Below the pieces are notes generated by a model. That model was not told the origin of the DNA. It saw only the letters and a program-made list of their open reading frames with translations, and searched no databases. Shown here in pieces: positions 44,788-53,178 of a stretch of DNA of 64,000 nucleotides. This stretch comes from Prevotella sp. (lineage in GTDB: Bacteria; Bacteroidota; Bacteroidia; Bacteroidales; Bacteroidaceae). The translations under genes were made by a program, and so were the position numbers. The DNA is taken from contig JAFZVV010000002.1 in NCBI GenBank assembly GCA_017617615.1, positions 55,202 through 119,201 of the forward strand, given 5' to 3'. Position 1 is the first letter of the stretch. Every line of letters starts with the position of its first letter.

Positions 44788-45335
44788 CACTTCACGGATT
44801 TACCTGCCAGTCCTATAGTTTTCAACACACTCTCGGCCAAGCCGCCCAGGTTTCCCAGGTCGATGCCCATCTTTCCGAACATCCCACCTGTCTCTTCGTC
44901 TTTCTTTTTCTTTGCAGCCTTTTTCTTCGAGGCTGTTGTCTCTTCGTCGACGGGTATACCCGCTTTCCGTTTCACCTCCTTGGCCACATCGCTGGCACTT
45001 CCCGATGGGTTTCTGTGCACGGTAGTCGTGTCCATGCCCATTTTCTTTCGGATGTCCTTGGCCACGTCGCTTATGCCACCCGTAGAGGTGCGTGTCTGCG
45101 TGCTTGAGGTGCGTGTCTGTCCGCCGCCCATTTTCTTCTGCAGGTCTTCTATGACGTCTTCACTGGAGCCGCCCTGTGCTGAGCCGCCCATTTTCTCTCT
45201 CATCGAGTTGATGATGTCTTCGATATCGAGTCCACCACCACCTTTGCTGCTGCCCCCTGACGAGCCGCCGCCGAGCACTGAGCCGAGAACGTTGCCCAGT
45301 CCTCCCTTAATGATTTCTTCTAAAAAACTTCCCAT
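44787..45335 (-). CDS. Low-complexity protein with four helical KMG repeats
   Basis: A 182-residue soluble protein of unknown family. The N-terminus (EEIIKGGLGNVLGSVLGGG) resembles the small DUF937/YidB type. Four 14-15-residue units, consensus (S/E)D(V/I)(A/I)x(D/E)(I/L)(R/Q)xKMG, lie at 37-51, 57-71, 87-101 and 113-127, separated by Gly/Ser/Thr linkers; the last reads KRKAG. A lysine-rich run (ASKKKAAKKKK) and a final amphipathic helix follow. Repeated short helices on flexible linkers suggest a multivalent binding scaffold. It is translated just before the TerB-like protein. Confidence 0.6.
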   Translation of the reverse strand: MGSFLEEIIKGGLGNVLGSVLGGGSSGGSSKGGGGLDIEDIINSMREKMGGSAQGGSSEDVIEDLQKKMGGGQTRTSSTQTRTSTGGISDVAKDIRKKMGMDTTTVHRNPSGSASDVAKEVKRKAGIPVDEETTASKKKAAKKKKDEETGGMFGKMGIDLGNLGGLAESVLKTIGLAGKSVK

Positions 45336-45349
45336 AATATTATTTAGAT

Positions 45350-45560
45350 TGAAGATTGAATATTAAAAATTGAAAATTGATTTCGGGCTACGCCCGATTG
45401 GATATTTTTGATGATGGGCAAAATGGGCAATATGGGCGAAATGGGCAATATGGGCTGAGTCGCAAATCATATGTCCCTTTAACTTCCCTTTAACTTCCCT
45501 TCCATTCCCTTCCATTCCCTTCAAGAATTACTTCCCTTCCATTCCCTTCAGGAACTCTTC
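45350..45560. repeat. Composite intergenic repeat, copy 5
   Basis: AT-rich spacer with one hairpin CGGGC-TAC-GCCCG (45384-45396), GATGATGGGC, five 9-bp units (45409-45455), the linker CTGAGTCGCAAATCATATGTCC and 11-bp units changing into CCATTCCCTTC units (45473-45557). The last units extend into the 3' end of the pantothenate kinase gene, whose final codons (EGKSS) are made of repeat sequence. Confidence 0.75.
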
Positions 45561-46384
45561 CCTTCTTTAAAAATATAATCCAGGGCGGCGCCTATAGCGG
45601 TGCAGAACTCCGAGTATTTCGGGATATGGAAACGCACGTTGTAGAGCTGTTCCATCATCGGGAACACGTCTTTGCACTGTGGCAGGAGCGAGAGGTTTCC
45701 GATGAGCACGAAGTTCTTGATGTCGGTATTGAGTGCCGAGAGTACTGCCGCGCTTCCCACCGACTGCAGTACGGTGTGTATGAGTCCCACGGCGATGTCC
45801 TCTTTCGTTGCATCGGTCTGCGCGTTGGCGAACAGCGATGCGGTGACGTTCATCGGCAGTCCTGGCAGCGGGTGTGCGCTGATGTCACCAATCATGAGGC
45901 TCACGTGCGAGATGTCGCCATGCTTTGCCAGTTCCGACACCTGTTTGATGTCCGATGTCTGTAGCATGATACGTGAGAGTCCCTGCAGTGTTCCCCCTCC
46001 GATGCTGATACCTCCGATGTGGTGTATGTCGTTGCCGTCGCAGAGCACGAGCGACGTACCCGTTCCCATGCTCACCACGATGATATGGTCGAGTTTCGAC
46101 TCGAAGCGCGCCCCCAGTCCGTCGGCCACGAACTCATCCGCCTTGCTGGTGGGCAGTCCATAAACCGGTTTCTCGATGTATGCGCTGCCCACTCCGGTGA
46201 GCACCACATGTTCCACGTCGGCCAGGTCGATATGGTTTTCATACAAATATTTTCCGAATGCGCCATAGAGCGATGTCACGGGGTCGGCGGCGGTGATGCG
46301 CATGGGCGACACCACTTTCATTTCGTCTATTCCCACGATTTTGGTGGTGCTGATGCCCACGTCGATACCTATTACGATACTCAT
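45548..46384 (-). CDS. coaW: Type II pantothenate kinase
   Basis: A 278-residue kinase that starts coenzyme A synthesis by phosphorylating pantothenate. The N-terminal phosphate-binding GIDVGISTTKIV, the VLTGVGSAYI segment, the signature VSMGTGTSLV, and GGGTLQGL match the eukaryotic-like type II family known from Staphylococcus aureus CoaW. Many Bacteroidales use type III (CoaX) instead, so this may be a second enzyme or a replacement. The glutamate needed for catalysis is probably in the ADEFVADG region. It is upstream of the composite repeat and not clearly in an operon. Confidence 0.85.
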   Translation of the reverse strand: MSIVIGIDVGISTTKIVGIDEMKVVSPMRITAADPVTSLYGAFGKYLYENHIDLADVEHVVLTGVGSAYIEKPVYGLPTSKADEFVADGLGARFESKLDHIIVVSMGTGTSLVLCDGNDIHHIGGISIGGGTLQGLSRIMLQTSDIKQVSELAKHGDISHVSLMIGDISAHPLPGLPMNVTASLFANAQTDATKEDIAVGLIHTVLQSVGSAAVLSALNTDIKNFVLIGNLSLLPQCKDVFPMMEQLYNVRFHIPKYSEFCTAIGAALDYIFKEGKSS

Positions 46385-46550
46385 TTTTTCAGGGTTTAAA
46401 GTGTTTTACCAGGTTACACGCCACGAAGATACAATTTTTTTTTAAATCCGTATCACTTTCGTGCAAGAAATCCTGCAAATCGTCTCAAATCCCAAGGTTG
46501 CGTCGCATTGGCGAAGTCAGGAATAAGCACTGGTATTCATTGACGGCACA

Positions 46551-46593
46551 TCAACAAAGAGCCAGGGCCCTGAAAAGCCCTGGCTCTTGTTGA
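46551..46593 (-). terminator. Strong hairpin at the end of the polysaccharide locus
   Basis: AAGAGCCAGGGC (46557-46568) pairs perfectly with GCCCTGGCTCTT (46577-46588), and the stem continues with TCAAC / GTTGA after one bulged A. It starts 17 nt after the last gene of the minus-strand locus and should end its transcript. Confidence 0.85.
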
Positions 46594-46609
46594 TGATTAC
46601 GTTGACCTA

Positions 46610-48898
46610 TTACTTGACCATCTTCTTTCCGTTCACGATATAGATTCCACGCTGTGCCGGATTCTTCACACGCATACCAGAGATGGTATAGATGGCATCG
46701 GAACCCTTTTCGGTGAAGGTCTCAATATCCTTCACGCCCAAGATTTCGCCCTCGACCACGGTCATCACACCGGCATTCAGGCCCTGAGTGAAGTCGATGG
46801 TGACGGTATAGGTCTTGCCCCATTCGAAAGCGCCCTTGAAGGAAACATTACCGTCGCTCGCGCCAATCTGCAGATACTCGTTGTCGGTAGTGATGGCATA
46901 GTCGGTGCCAGGCACGAACTCTATGCCCCAGTTGGGCTGTCCGAAGAACTTGTAGTTGCACCAAGTGTCCCACATCTCCACGCCGCAGGTCACCGTGTAG
47001 CGATAGATATTCGGCTCCACCTGTGCCACGGGAATGTCGACCAATGCGCCTGTGTTCCAACTCGGAGCATCGTAATTGACGGTAGGCCGTCCGATGCCAT
47101 CGCCAATAATCCAGAGACCTCCCTCATGGATATTGGCAGGAGCGCTCATCGTTCCCGGGAATATCTTCAGGTTGTTCTTTCCCTCCATCAGCGCAACGGT
47201 GTATTTGCCAGCGAGGGCATTGAACTGGAACGTTCCTCCGCCCATGTTTGTGGCATATTGTTTGTCGGTGTATACATTCTCGATGTTGAAATCGGGTGCG
47301 ACGATGGTGAACACATCGCCCCTATTCAAATCGATATCAGCCACGTAATTGTCGCCATTTGGTGTCATCTCGACTCCATTGAGCGTGGGCTTGGGAGCAA
47401 CGGAAGCGCTGAACTCTACGGTAACCTTACCGGGAACTGCCTGGATATCGTTGGCAGGATCGCCGGGAACGAATCCGTTGAGGTCGATGGTGAGGGTGAC
47501 CTTGTCGCCCTTGCCAAGAGCCACGGGGCCGGCAAAGATGTTGCCGTCGTCGCTACCACGCTGGTAGATTTCGTTGCCGTTCTCGTCGTATACCCATTCT
47601 CCCTGTGGTGTATTGACATAGAAATAGTCGTTGGGCTCCATGGCAAGGTCTTCGCCGTGGAACTCCATACCCCATCCATATTGGCCGAAGAACTTGTAGT
47701 TGACGCCCGTCAATTCCTGACCATAGGTGAGCGAAACCTTATACACATTCTCGCTTACCTGCGCCACCGGGATGCTGTTCATGAGTGACGCGCTCCAGTT
47801 GGAGCCGTTCAGCGCAGCAGAGGGCTGACCGATGTTGGAGCCTATGATCCACACTGCCTTGTCGCTGTCGAAGGTTCCTGGTGAGGCATAGAATCCCGGG
47901 AAAATCTTCACGTAGTTCAAGGCCGGCATCACCAACACGGTGTAGTTGCCACTGACGGCATTGAACGTGAACTTTCCGCCGCCCTGGTTGGTGGCAGCAA
48001 ACTCATCGACATAGGCATTGTCGATGTCCATATCCACTACGGAAGTGTTGCCGAGGGTGAAGGCATCGCCTTTAGCCAGATACGACTCATAGTAATAGTT
48101 GTTGCCCACCTTAACCATATTGGTACCATTGAAGGTGGGGAAGTCGGCTGGCACATACTCCTGATAGTCGACGGTCACCTTGCCCGGGGTATAGTTCATG
48201 TCGATGGTAACAATCAGTTTGTCACCATCTCCGAAAGAAGCCGTGCTTTGCGAGTAGAGGTTTCCGTTGTCACCGCTGGCCCCATCTTGTCCGCCGATAT
48301 AGAGCCAGGGATTCTCCTCCATCCATACATTGCCATCCCCTGTTCCGGGCAGGATGTCGCCACCCCAGTTCTTACCTTTGAAGAACTTGAAGTTGACCTG
48401 AGCGTCGGCATTGAGTTGCTGGCCGAAGACGAGGGTCACCCGATAGATGTTGGGCTCCACCTGCGGAACGGCCACATCGGCACCACCCTGCCAATTGATG
48501 GGGTTGGTTTTATACGACGGGAAACCGATATTGTTGCTGCCGTTGATATAGAGCGCCCTGTTGATGTCCCAGTTGGCGAATGCCGACTCAGGGTCGTCGT
48601 CAACCTGCCTGTACTCCACCTTTACATACTTCTTGTCGGGGTCGGCAGTAAACCAATAGGCATAATCGGCCTGTCCATAGGCCTGGAAAGTCCATACGTC
48701 GCCCGACTTATGGGTGAAGATATCGGGCATGACATACCATGATGCGTCTGTACCGGGGAGGACATAATCCTGCCCCTTCACCAATGTGCCGTCATAGCCT
48801 TTCGAGCCGTCGATGACGAGTTCGGTCTGTGCTTGCACTGCTGTGGCGCTTGCGAATAATGCCATCACTACGCCTAATCGTGTAAACCATTTTTTCAT
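46610..48898 (-). CDS. Secreted protein with three SusE/F-like repeats and sorting tail
   Basis: A 762-residue exported protein (signal to about residue 23). Three related units of about 200 residues each begin with a line such as LYINGSNNIGFPS, VWIIGSNIGQPS and LWIIGDGIGRPT, continue with VPQVEPNIYRVT-type strands and FKFFKGKNWG / KFFGQPNWGIEF, and are separated by Ig-like domains. The outline resembles the tandem starch-binding domains of SusE/SusF. The C-terminus (AIYTISGMRVKNPAQRGIY...GKK) is the short type A sorting signal of T9SS cargo. It is the last gene of the locus, 48 nt after GH30, and is probably a surface glycan-binding protein. Confidence 0.72.
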   Translation of the reverse strand: MKKWFTRLGVVMALFASATAVQAQTELVIDGSKGYDGTLVKGQDYVLPGTDASWYVMPDIFTHKSGDVWTFQAYGQADYAYWFTADPDKKYVKVEYRQVDDDPESAFANWDINRALYINGSNNIGFPSYKTNPINWQGGADVAVPQVEPNIYRVTLVFGQQLNADAQVNFKFFKGKNWGGDILPGTGDGNVWMEENPWLYIGGQDGASGDNGNLYSQSTASFGDGDKLIVTIDMNYTPGKVTVDYQEYVPADFPTFNGTNMVKVGNNYYYESYLAKGDAFTLGNTSVVDMDIDNAYVDEFAATNQGGGKFTFNAVSGNYTVLVMPALNYVKIFPGFYASPGTFDSDKAVWIIGSNIGQPSAALNGSNWSASLMNSIPVAQVSENVYKVSLTYGQELTGVNYKFFGQYGWGMEFHGEDLAMEPNDYFYVNTPQGEWVYDENGNEIYQRGSDDGNIFAGPVALGKGDKVTLTIDLNGFVPGDPANDIQAVPGKVTVEFSASVAPKPTLNGVEMTPNGDNYVADIDLNRGDVFTIVAPDFNIENVYTDKQYATNMGGGTFQFNALAGKYTVALMEGKNNLKIFPGTMSAPANIHEGGLWIIGDGIGRPTVNYDAPSWNTGALVDIPVAQVEPNIYRYTVTCGVEMWDTWCNYKFFGQPNWGIEFVPGTDYAITTDNEYLQIGASDGNVSFKGAFEWGKTYTVTIDFTQGLNAGVMTVVEGEILGVKDIETFTEKGSDAIYTISGMRVKNPAQRGIYIVNGKKMVK

Positions 48899-48946
48899 AA
48901 CGCGTTGATTTAAGTGAATAATTTGATATGATTATAGATTATTATG

Positions 48947-50557
48947 TTATTTCATCATTTCTTTCCTACCCTGGCTGATGAAGATACCCGGGCGCGCGGG
49001 TGTGGTTGTGCGCACGCCACTGAGGGTATAGTAGCATGGGGTGCCGGTTTCGGAAGCCTGCTGGCGCAACGTCTGCAGTCCGCTTGCCTGGTCGGTATTC
49101 ATCAGTACCGAAACGGCAGCGCGTGGAGGGATGACAACCTGGTTGTAGCGGTTCTCTCCGTCGGTGATGTTGACCTTGAGTTGCTTGTTGTTTGAATTAT
49201 AAAGGACGACGGCGAGCGAGCCGTCGGGATTGCGGAATGCGGAATAGGTGACGCCCTCATACCACCATCCCTCTGTGGCAATACGTGTGGCTCCGGGCTT
49301 TACTACTGCCGAAAGGTGGCAGATGACATAGTAGTGGGAGTTGAGGGTATAGGTCTTGTAATCGTTGTCGATGTCTATGGCGCCGAAGCATGTCTGGCAA
49401 CCACCATCGAGGTTGGGCCCCCGCTGCATGTCGAGCATGAAATTCCATACGATGGCACCGATGCAATGTTTGTTCATCGTATGCAGGCCGATATTCACCA
49501 TGCAGTCGGCCAGTGATGAGTCGAGATTACGTCCGTTGTTCCATGTCCCTATCGATGCCTCCGTGAAGATGAGTTCCTTATCTGGATACATGTCATGGAT
49601 GACATTCAGTTCGTCGCTGTTGCCGCCATAGTTGTGATAGGCAGCACCGACAATGAGTTCCTTGCCCTCAAACTCCTCGTTCTCGAACAGTTTGTAGATT
49701 TTCGCCGGATATTGCTGTTCACTCTCCTTTCCGTCGTAATTGTAATTATGGTCGAAAAGGTAGATTTTTGTCGCCAGTTGGGCTTGCTTGAAGGCGATGG
49801 CCATACGCTTCACGAATCCAGCCTCCTCGTTCCAGGGCATATACAACGAGGCACAATTGCCGGGGTTCAAAGGCTCGTTCTGAGGACTTACGGCATAGAT
49901 GCTGATGCCCTCGCCTTGCATGGCTTCAATGAAGCGGACGAAATAGTCGGCATAGGTCTTGTAATAACTTGGGGCGAGGTGGCCGTCGGTCCAACTGTAA
50001 TGGGCGGAGAGGTCGCTGAGGCTGTTGACCTTCATCCAGCGAGGAGAGGTCCAGGGAGCGGCAATGATTTTCAGGTCGGGATTGATGGCCAGGATTTCCT
50101 TCAGCACCGGTATCACATAGTCGGTCTCGTCGGTATAGAGATGGAAATTGCGGAGCAGGTCGTCCTGCGGGCCTTTCTCGTCGCAGAGTGAATATTCCGT
50201 GCTTGAAAAGTCGTTGCAGCCGATAGATATCCTCACATACGACACGCCATACCCCTCAGTTGGCGAGAATGTCTTCCTCAACAGTTGGGTGCGGTCTTCT
50301 TGACTCATCTTCAGCAGGTTGTAACTCGACGAATAGGTGATGGCAAAGCCGAAGCCGTCGATGGTCTGGAACGTTTCCGAGGGTTTCAGCACGATGGCAC
50401 TGCGAATGTTGTCGCTTTTCTCGCCAGTCAAGGCTGTTTGTGTCAAGGAATAAGTGCGTGTGCCGTCGGTCGTAAAGACCACTCCCTCCTGGGCGTGCAT
50501 CCCCTTGGGCATGAGCGCGAGGACAAGGCAAAGAGCCAATAACCGTAACTTCATCAT
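48947..50557 (-). CDS. Exported glycoside hydrolase family 30 enzyme
   Basis: A 536-residue retaining glycosidase. After the signal peptide (to about 23) the barrel shows TIDGFGFAITYSS, APWTSPRWMK, AVSPQNEPL with the acid/base E228 and FTEASIGTW with the nucleophile E333; a beta-sandwich follows. The C-terminus (YYTLSGVRTTTPARPGIF) is a sorting-type tail. The pattern is closest to GH30 subfamily 3, which contains endo-beta-1,6-glucanases; beta-glucosylceramidase or xylanase are alternatives. It is the only hydrolase in the SusC/SusD locus and so defines its likely target. Confidence 0.88.
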   Translation of the reverse strand: MMKLRLLALCLVLALMPKGMHAQEGVVFTTDGTRTYSLTQTALTGEKSDNIRSAIVLKPSETFQTIDGFGFAITYSSSYNLLKMSQEDRTQLLRKTFSPTEGYGVSYVRISIGCNDFSSTEYSLCDEKGPQDDLLRNFHLYTDETDYVIPVLKEILAINPDLKIIAAPWTSPRWMKVNSLSDLSAHYSWTDGHLAPSYYKTYADYFVRFIEAMQGEGISIYAVSPQNEPLNPGNCASLYMPWNEEAGFVKRMAIAFKQAQLATKIYLFDHNYNYDGKESEQQYPAKIYKLFENEEFEGKELIVGAAYHNYGGNSDELNVIHDMYPDKELIFTEASIGTWNNGRNLDSSLADCMVNIGLHTMNKHCIGAIVWNFMLDMQRGPNLDGGCQTCFGAIDIDNDYKTYTLNSHYYVICHLSAVVKPGATRIATEGWWYEGVTYSAFRNPDGSLAVVLYNSNNKQLKVNITDGENRYNQVVIPPRAAVSVLMNTDQASGLQTLRQQASETGTPCYYTLSGVRTTTPARPGIFISQGRKEMMK

Positions 50558-50580
50558 TTCACTCTGTTAATGGATTAAAA

Positions 50581-51246
50581 CTATTCATTTTCTTCAACTT
50601 GCCACCACTTGATGCCCAGGTCGCTGCCCGGCACGTAAGTGAGTGTCTTGTTGTCGGGCAAAGCCACATGCACCAAGTAATTGCGCCGCAACTCCAGCGG
50701 ATGGACCACCCATGTGCGCGAGACCTGGTCGTTGAGCACGATGACCACCAGCACCAGACTTCCCTTCTTTATCTCTCCATACTCGGCAGACAACTTCGCG
50801 ATGTCGAAATGAATCTGGCTATAACGCACCGAACTGTAGGTATCAAGGCCTCCGGCAGCAGCCGAGCCGTAGGCGCTCACAGGATGGATCTCCACCTGAC
50901 GCCCGTCTTTCTCATAGCGCACCACCGGGTGGTATTGACGTGTGACGTCGACCAAGGGAGCCTTGTTGCCGTCGGCCATCAACGAGCGGTCCGACTCGCG
51001 TCCCACGGCATAGTTGAGGTCGGTCTCCTGGCTGTAGAAGAGATAGACATTGCCATAGGGAGCCTGTATACCGGCACCCGTCACGGTGATGTCGAGTGAC
51101 GTGACGGAGCTGGGCTCTTGCTTCAGTTCATCGTCGTCGGAACCATTGCATGAAACCACCATAAACGAGGCCAGGAGAAGGCTTGAGAAGAGCCATCCTC
51201 CCCTCAAACCTCCTGCCAAAGGTCTCAATGTCATGGTCATCAGCAT
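50581..51246 (-). CDS. Surface lipoprotein of the GH30 locus, unknown family
   Basis: A 221-residue lipoprotein (lipobox MVVSC) from the ATG at 51246, which begins 1 nt after the upstream stop. The mature part is beta-rich with an immunoglobulin-like look (SLDITVTGAGIQAPYGNVYLFYS ... RTWVVHPLELRRNYLV). No known family is recognised. It is the fifth gene of the SusC operon, next to GH30, so it is probably a glycan-binding accessory protein. Confidence 0.65.
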   Translation of the reverse strand: MLMTMTLRPLAGGLRGGWLFSSLLLASFMVVSCNGSDDDELKQEPSSVTSLDITVTGAGIQAPYGNVYLFYSQETDLNYAVGRESDRSLMADGNKAPLVDVTRQYHPVVRYEKDGRQVEIHPVSAYGSAAAGGLDTYSSVRYSQIHFDIAKLSAEYGEIKKGSLVLVVIVLNDQVSRTWVVHPLELRRNYLVHVALPDNKTLTYVPGSDLGIKWWQVEENE

Positions 51247-51247
51247 G

Positions 51248-51646
51248 CTATTCACGTCCTGGAATGGGTGTGAAGGTCTCGGTCACCGGTTTGGAGAGGT
51301 TGCCGAACCCGTCGATAGTATAGACCTCAAACTCATAGCCCTGCAGTTCGAGGTCGGTCACCGTGTACTCGGTGACCACCTCTGGAATTTCAATCGTACG
51401 CATGTCGGTGGCCGTTTTCTTCACCACGATGCGCATCGTCTTAATGAGATGGGTTTCGTCGACGATATCCCACATCAGCGTCAGGTTGCCCGGCTCATGC
51501 GACACGGCCCTGAGATTCCTCACCGCCGGGGCATATGTCGGGATATTGTCCAGATATTCCCTGTAATTGTCGTCCATATCCCTGCATGAAGCCGCTGTGA
51601 GGAGCAGCATGCAGCCAATGGCCATCGTATATATCAGTCGTCTCAT
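51248..51646 (-). CDS. DUF4998-like lipoprotein
   Basis: A 132-residue lipoprotein from the ATG at 51646 (signal MRRLIYTMAIGCMLLLTAASC); an ATG nine codons earlier, right after the upstream stop, is also possible. The mature part forms one fibronectin-III-like domain (VRNLRAVSHEPGNLTLMWDIVDE ... TVTDLELQGYEFEVYTID), which fits the DUF4998 family found in Bacteroidetes polysaccharide loci. It is translated between DUF4959 and the lipoprotein at 50581 with hardly any spacing. Confidence 0.7.
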   Translation of the reverse strand: MRRLIYTMAIGCMLLLTAASCRDMDDNYREYLDNIPTYAPAVRNLRAVSHEPGNLTLMWDIVDETHLIKTMRIVVKKTATDMRTIEIPEVVTEYTVTDLELQGYEFEVYTIDGFGNLSKPVTETFTPIPGRE

Positions 51647-51675
51647 ATGATTTGGGTTTTCATTATTTATCATTG

Positions 51676-53148
51676 TTATTTCCTTCTGCGTGGAGCACTG
51701 GCACTTTGAGCCTCTTGCGCAGCCAGTTCCTCATGCGACACCAGTATCGAACCATAGAGATTGAGTTCCGACATTCCTGCGATATTGCGTTTGGAGAGAT
51801 CCCAGTTCTCCACCATACGCACACGGATGTAGCGCACGGAGTCGGTCATGGCATCCAGTTCCCACTCATGGCCGTCGAGGGCATACTGATAACTCTCGTT
51901 GGTGGGCATATACACATTCTCATGTCCGAAATACGATGGGTTGGTCCAATAAATGGGTAGCGTGCCGGCCGTAGAGTTGGTGGCGATGTCGCAGTCCTTG
52001 ATGAGGAACCAGTCTTCCTCGTTGAGTGTCATCGAGCCAAAGAGTTTGAAACGCTTCAGGTTTTGCGGCTGGTAGTAGAAATAGTCGTCGGAGACACCAC
52101 TCACCTGGTTGGTAGCACCCGAATAGGGTTGCATACCATAAGTATAGGCCCGCTGCCAGGCTTTCAGTCGTGAGATAGACACGATTTGGTGCATGTCGAT
52201 AACGATGTCCACTTGGTCGGTATCCCAAGGTATGGAGGCTCCGTAAGTGACGCTGGAGTTGTCGCAGTCGGTGCCGCAGTAGTTCTGCGTGGGACTGGTA
52301 TTGCTGTCGATGATGCCGTCGAAAATCGACTCGTTCGTGTACTCCCATGCGGGCTGAAGCGTAGTGTATCTCGACACGAGCGTCCAGATGAACTTTTTCA
52401 CCCGTCCGTTCACGGCATCTTCGTATTCGACATACTTCAACGACTCCTGTTCGGCAGGCACGTCAATCATCGAGGGTGCACTCTGCTCGGTCTTGTTGCC
52501 CGAAGCGTCCTCCACCCGGAAACTCACCTTGTAGTTGCCGGCGAACATGTTGCGGATGTTGGCCTTGGCGTACTTCTGCTTGCTGCTCAGGTAACGTGTT
52601 CGCGTCACCCCTTCGGCATCGGTGAAGTCGACGACCACATACACGACCTTCGCCAGGCTATTGGCGGTGATGTCGTCTAACTGCAAATCAGCCCCCACCG
52701 GGTTCTCCCATGTCACAGCAAGACCGCCACAAATGGGATTGATGGCAAGATTGTCCTTGATTACATTGATGAACGAGCGTCCTGGCTGCACATTGATAAT
52801 CGTGGCATTTGTCTCGCCACCCCATTTGTCGACCGCCGACACACGCACGGGGTAAGTCTTCGTCTCGTCGGCCAGGCCGTCGATCTCGATTTTGTTGTCA
52901 TAGATGCTGGTGGTGCGGTATACATCCTTTCCCAAAGAGTTGGTGTACGCAGCCTTGATGTAGAGCAAATCATTGCTGCTGGGTGCCGTGAACATGATGA
53001 TGGCGCCACCCATCGTCGGCTCATAACTCAGGTTGATTGGAGCAGAAAGTTCTGTCTCGTCTTCGTTGCAACTGGTGAAAGACACGACCATCATCAGACA
53101 GCCTAAAAGAGCCCAATATTTTGTCATCTTTTCCATGTTTCTTTTCAT
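51676..53148 (-). CDS. DUF4959/DUF5000-type surface glycan-binding lipoprotein
   Basis: A 490-residue lipoprotein (signal ends FTSC). The first 230 residues contain Ig-like domains (DUF4959, DUF5126 type), and the last about 200 residues (WDTDQVDIVIDMHQIVSISRLKAWQR ... VRYIRVRMVENWD) form a discoidin-like domain (DUF5000). Such proteins follow SusD in many loci as the SGBP-B and hold glycan at the surface. The ATG at 53148 is used; one four codons downstream is equally possible. Confidence 0.82.
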   Translation of the reverse strand: MKRNMEKMTKYWALLGCLMMVVSFTSCNEDETELSAPINLSYEPTMGGAIIMFTAPSSNDLLYIKAAYTNSLGKDVYRTTSIYDNKIEIDGLADETKTYPVRVSAVDKWGGETNATIINVQPGRSFINVIKDNLAINPICGGLAVTWENPVGADLQLDDITANSLAKVVYVVVDFTDAEGVTRTRYLSSKQKYAKANIRNMFAGNYKVSFRVEDASGNKTEQSAPSMIDVPAEQESLKYVEYEDAVNGRVKKFIWTLVSRYTTLQPAWEYTNESIFDGIIDSNTSPTQNYCGTDCDNSSVTYGASIPWDTDQVDIVIDMHQIVSISRLKAWQRAYTYGMQPYSGATNQVSGVSDDYFYYQPQNLKRFKLFGSMTLNEEDWFLIKDCDIATNSTAGTLPIYWTNPSYFGHENVYMPTNESYQYALDGHEWELDAMTDSVRYIRVRMVENWDLSKRNIAGMSELNLYGSILVSHEELAAQEAQSASAPRRRK

Positions 53149-53178
53149 TGTAGGTTGAACACATTACTCATCTCGATA

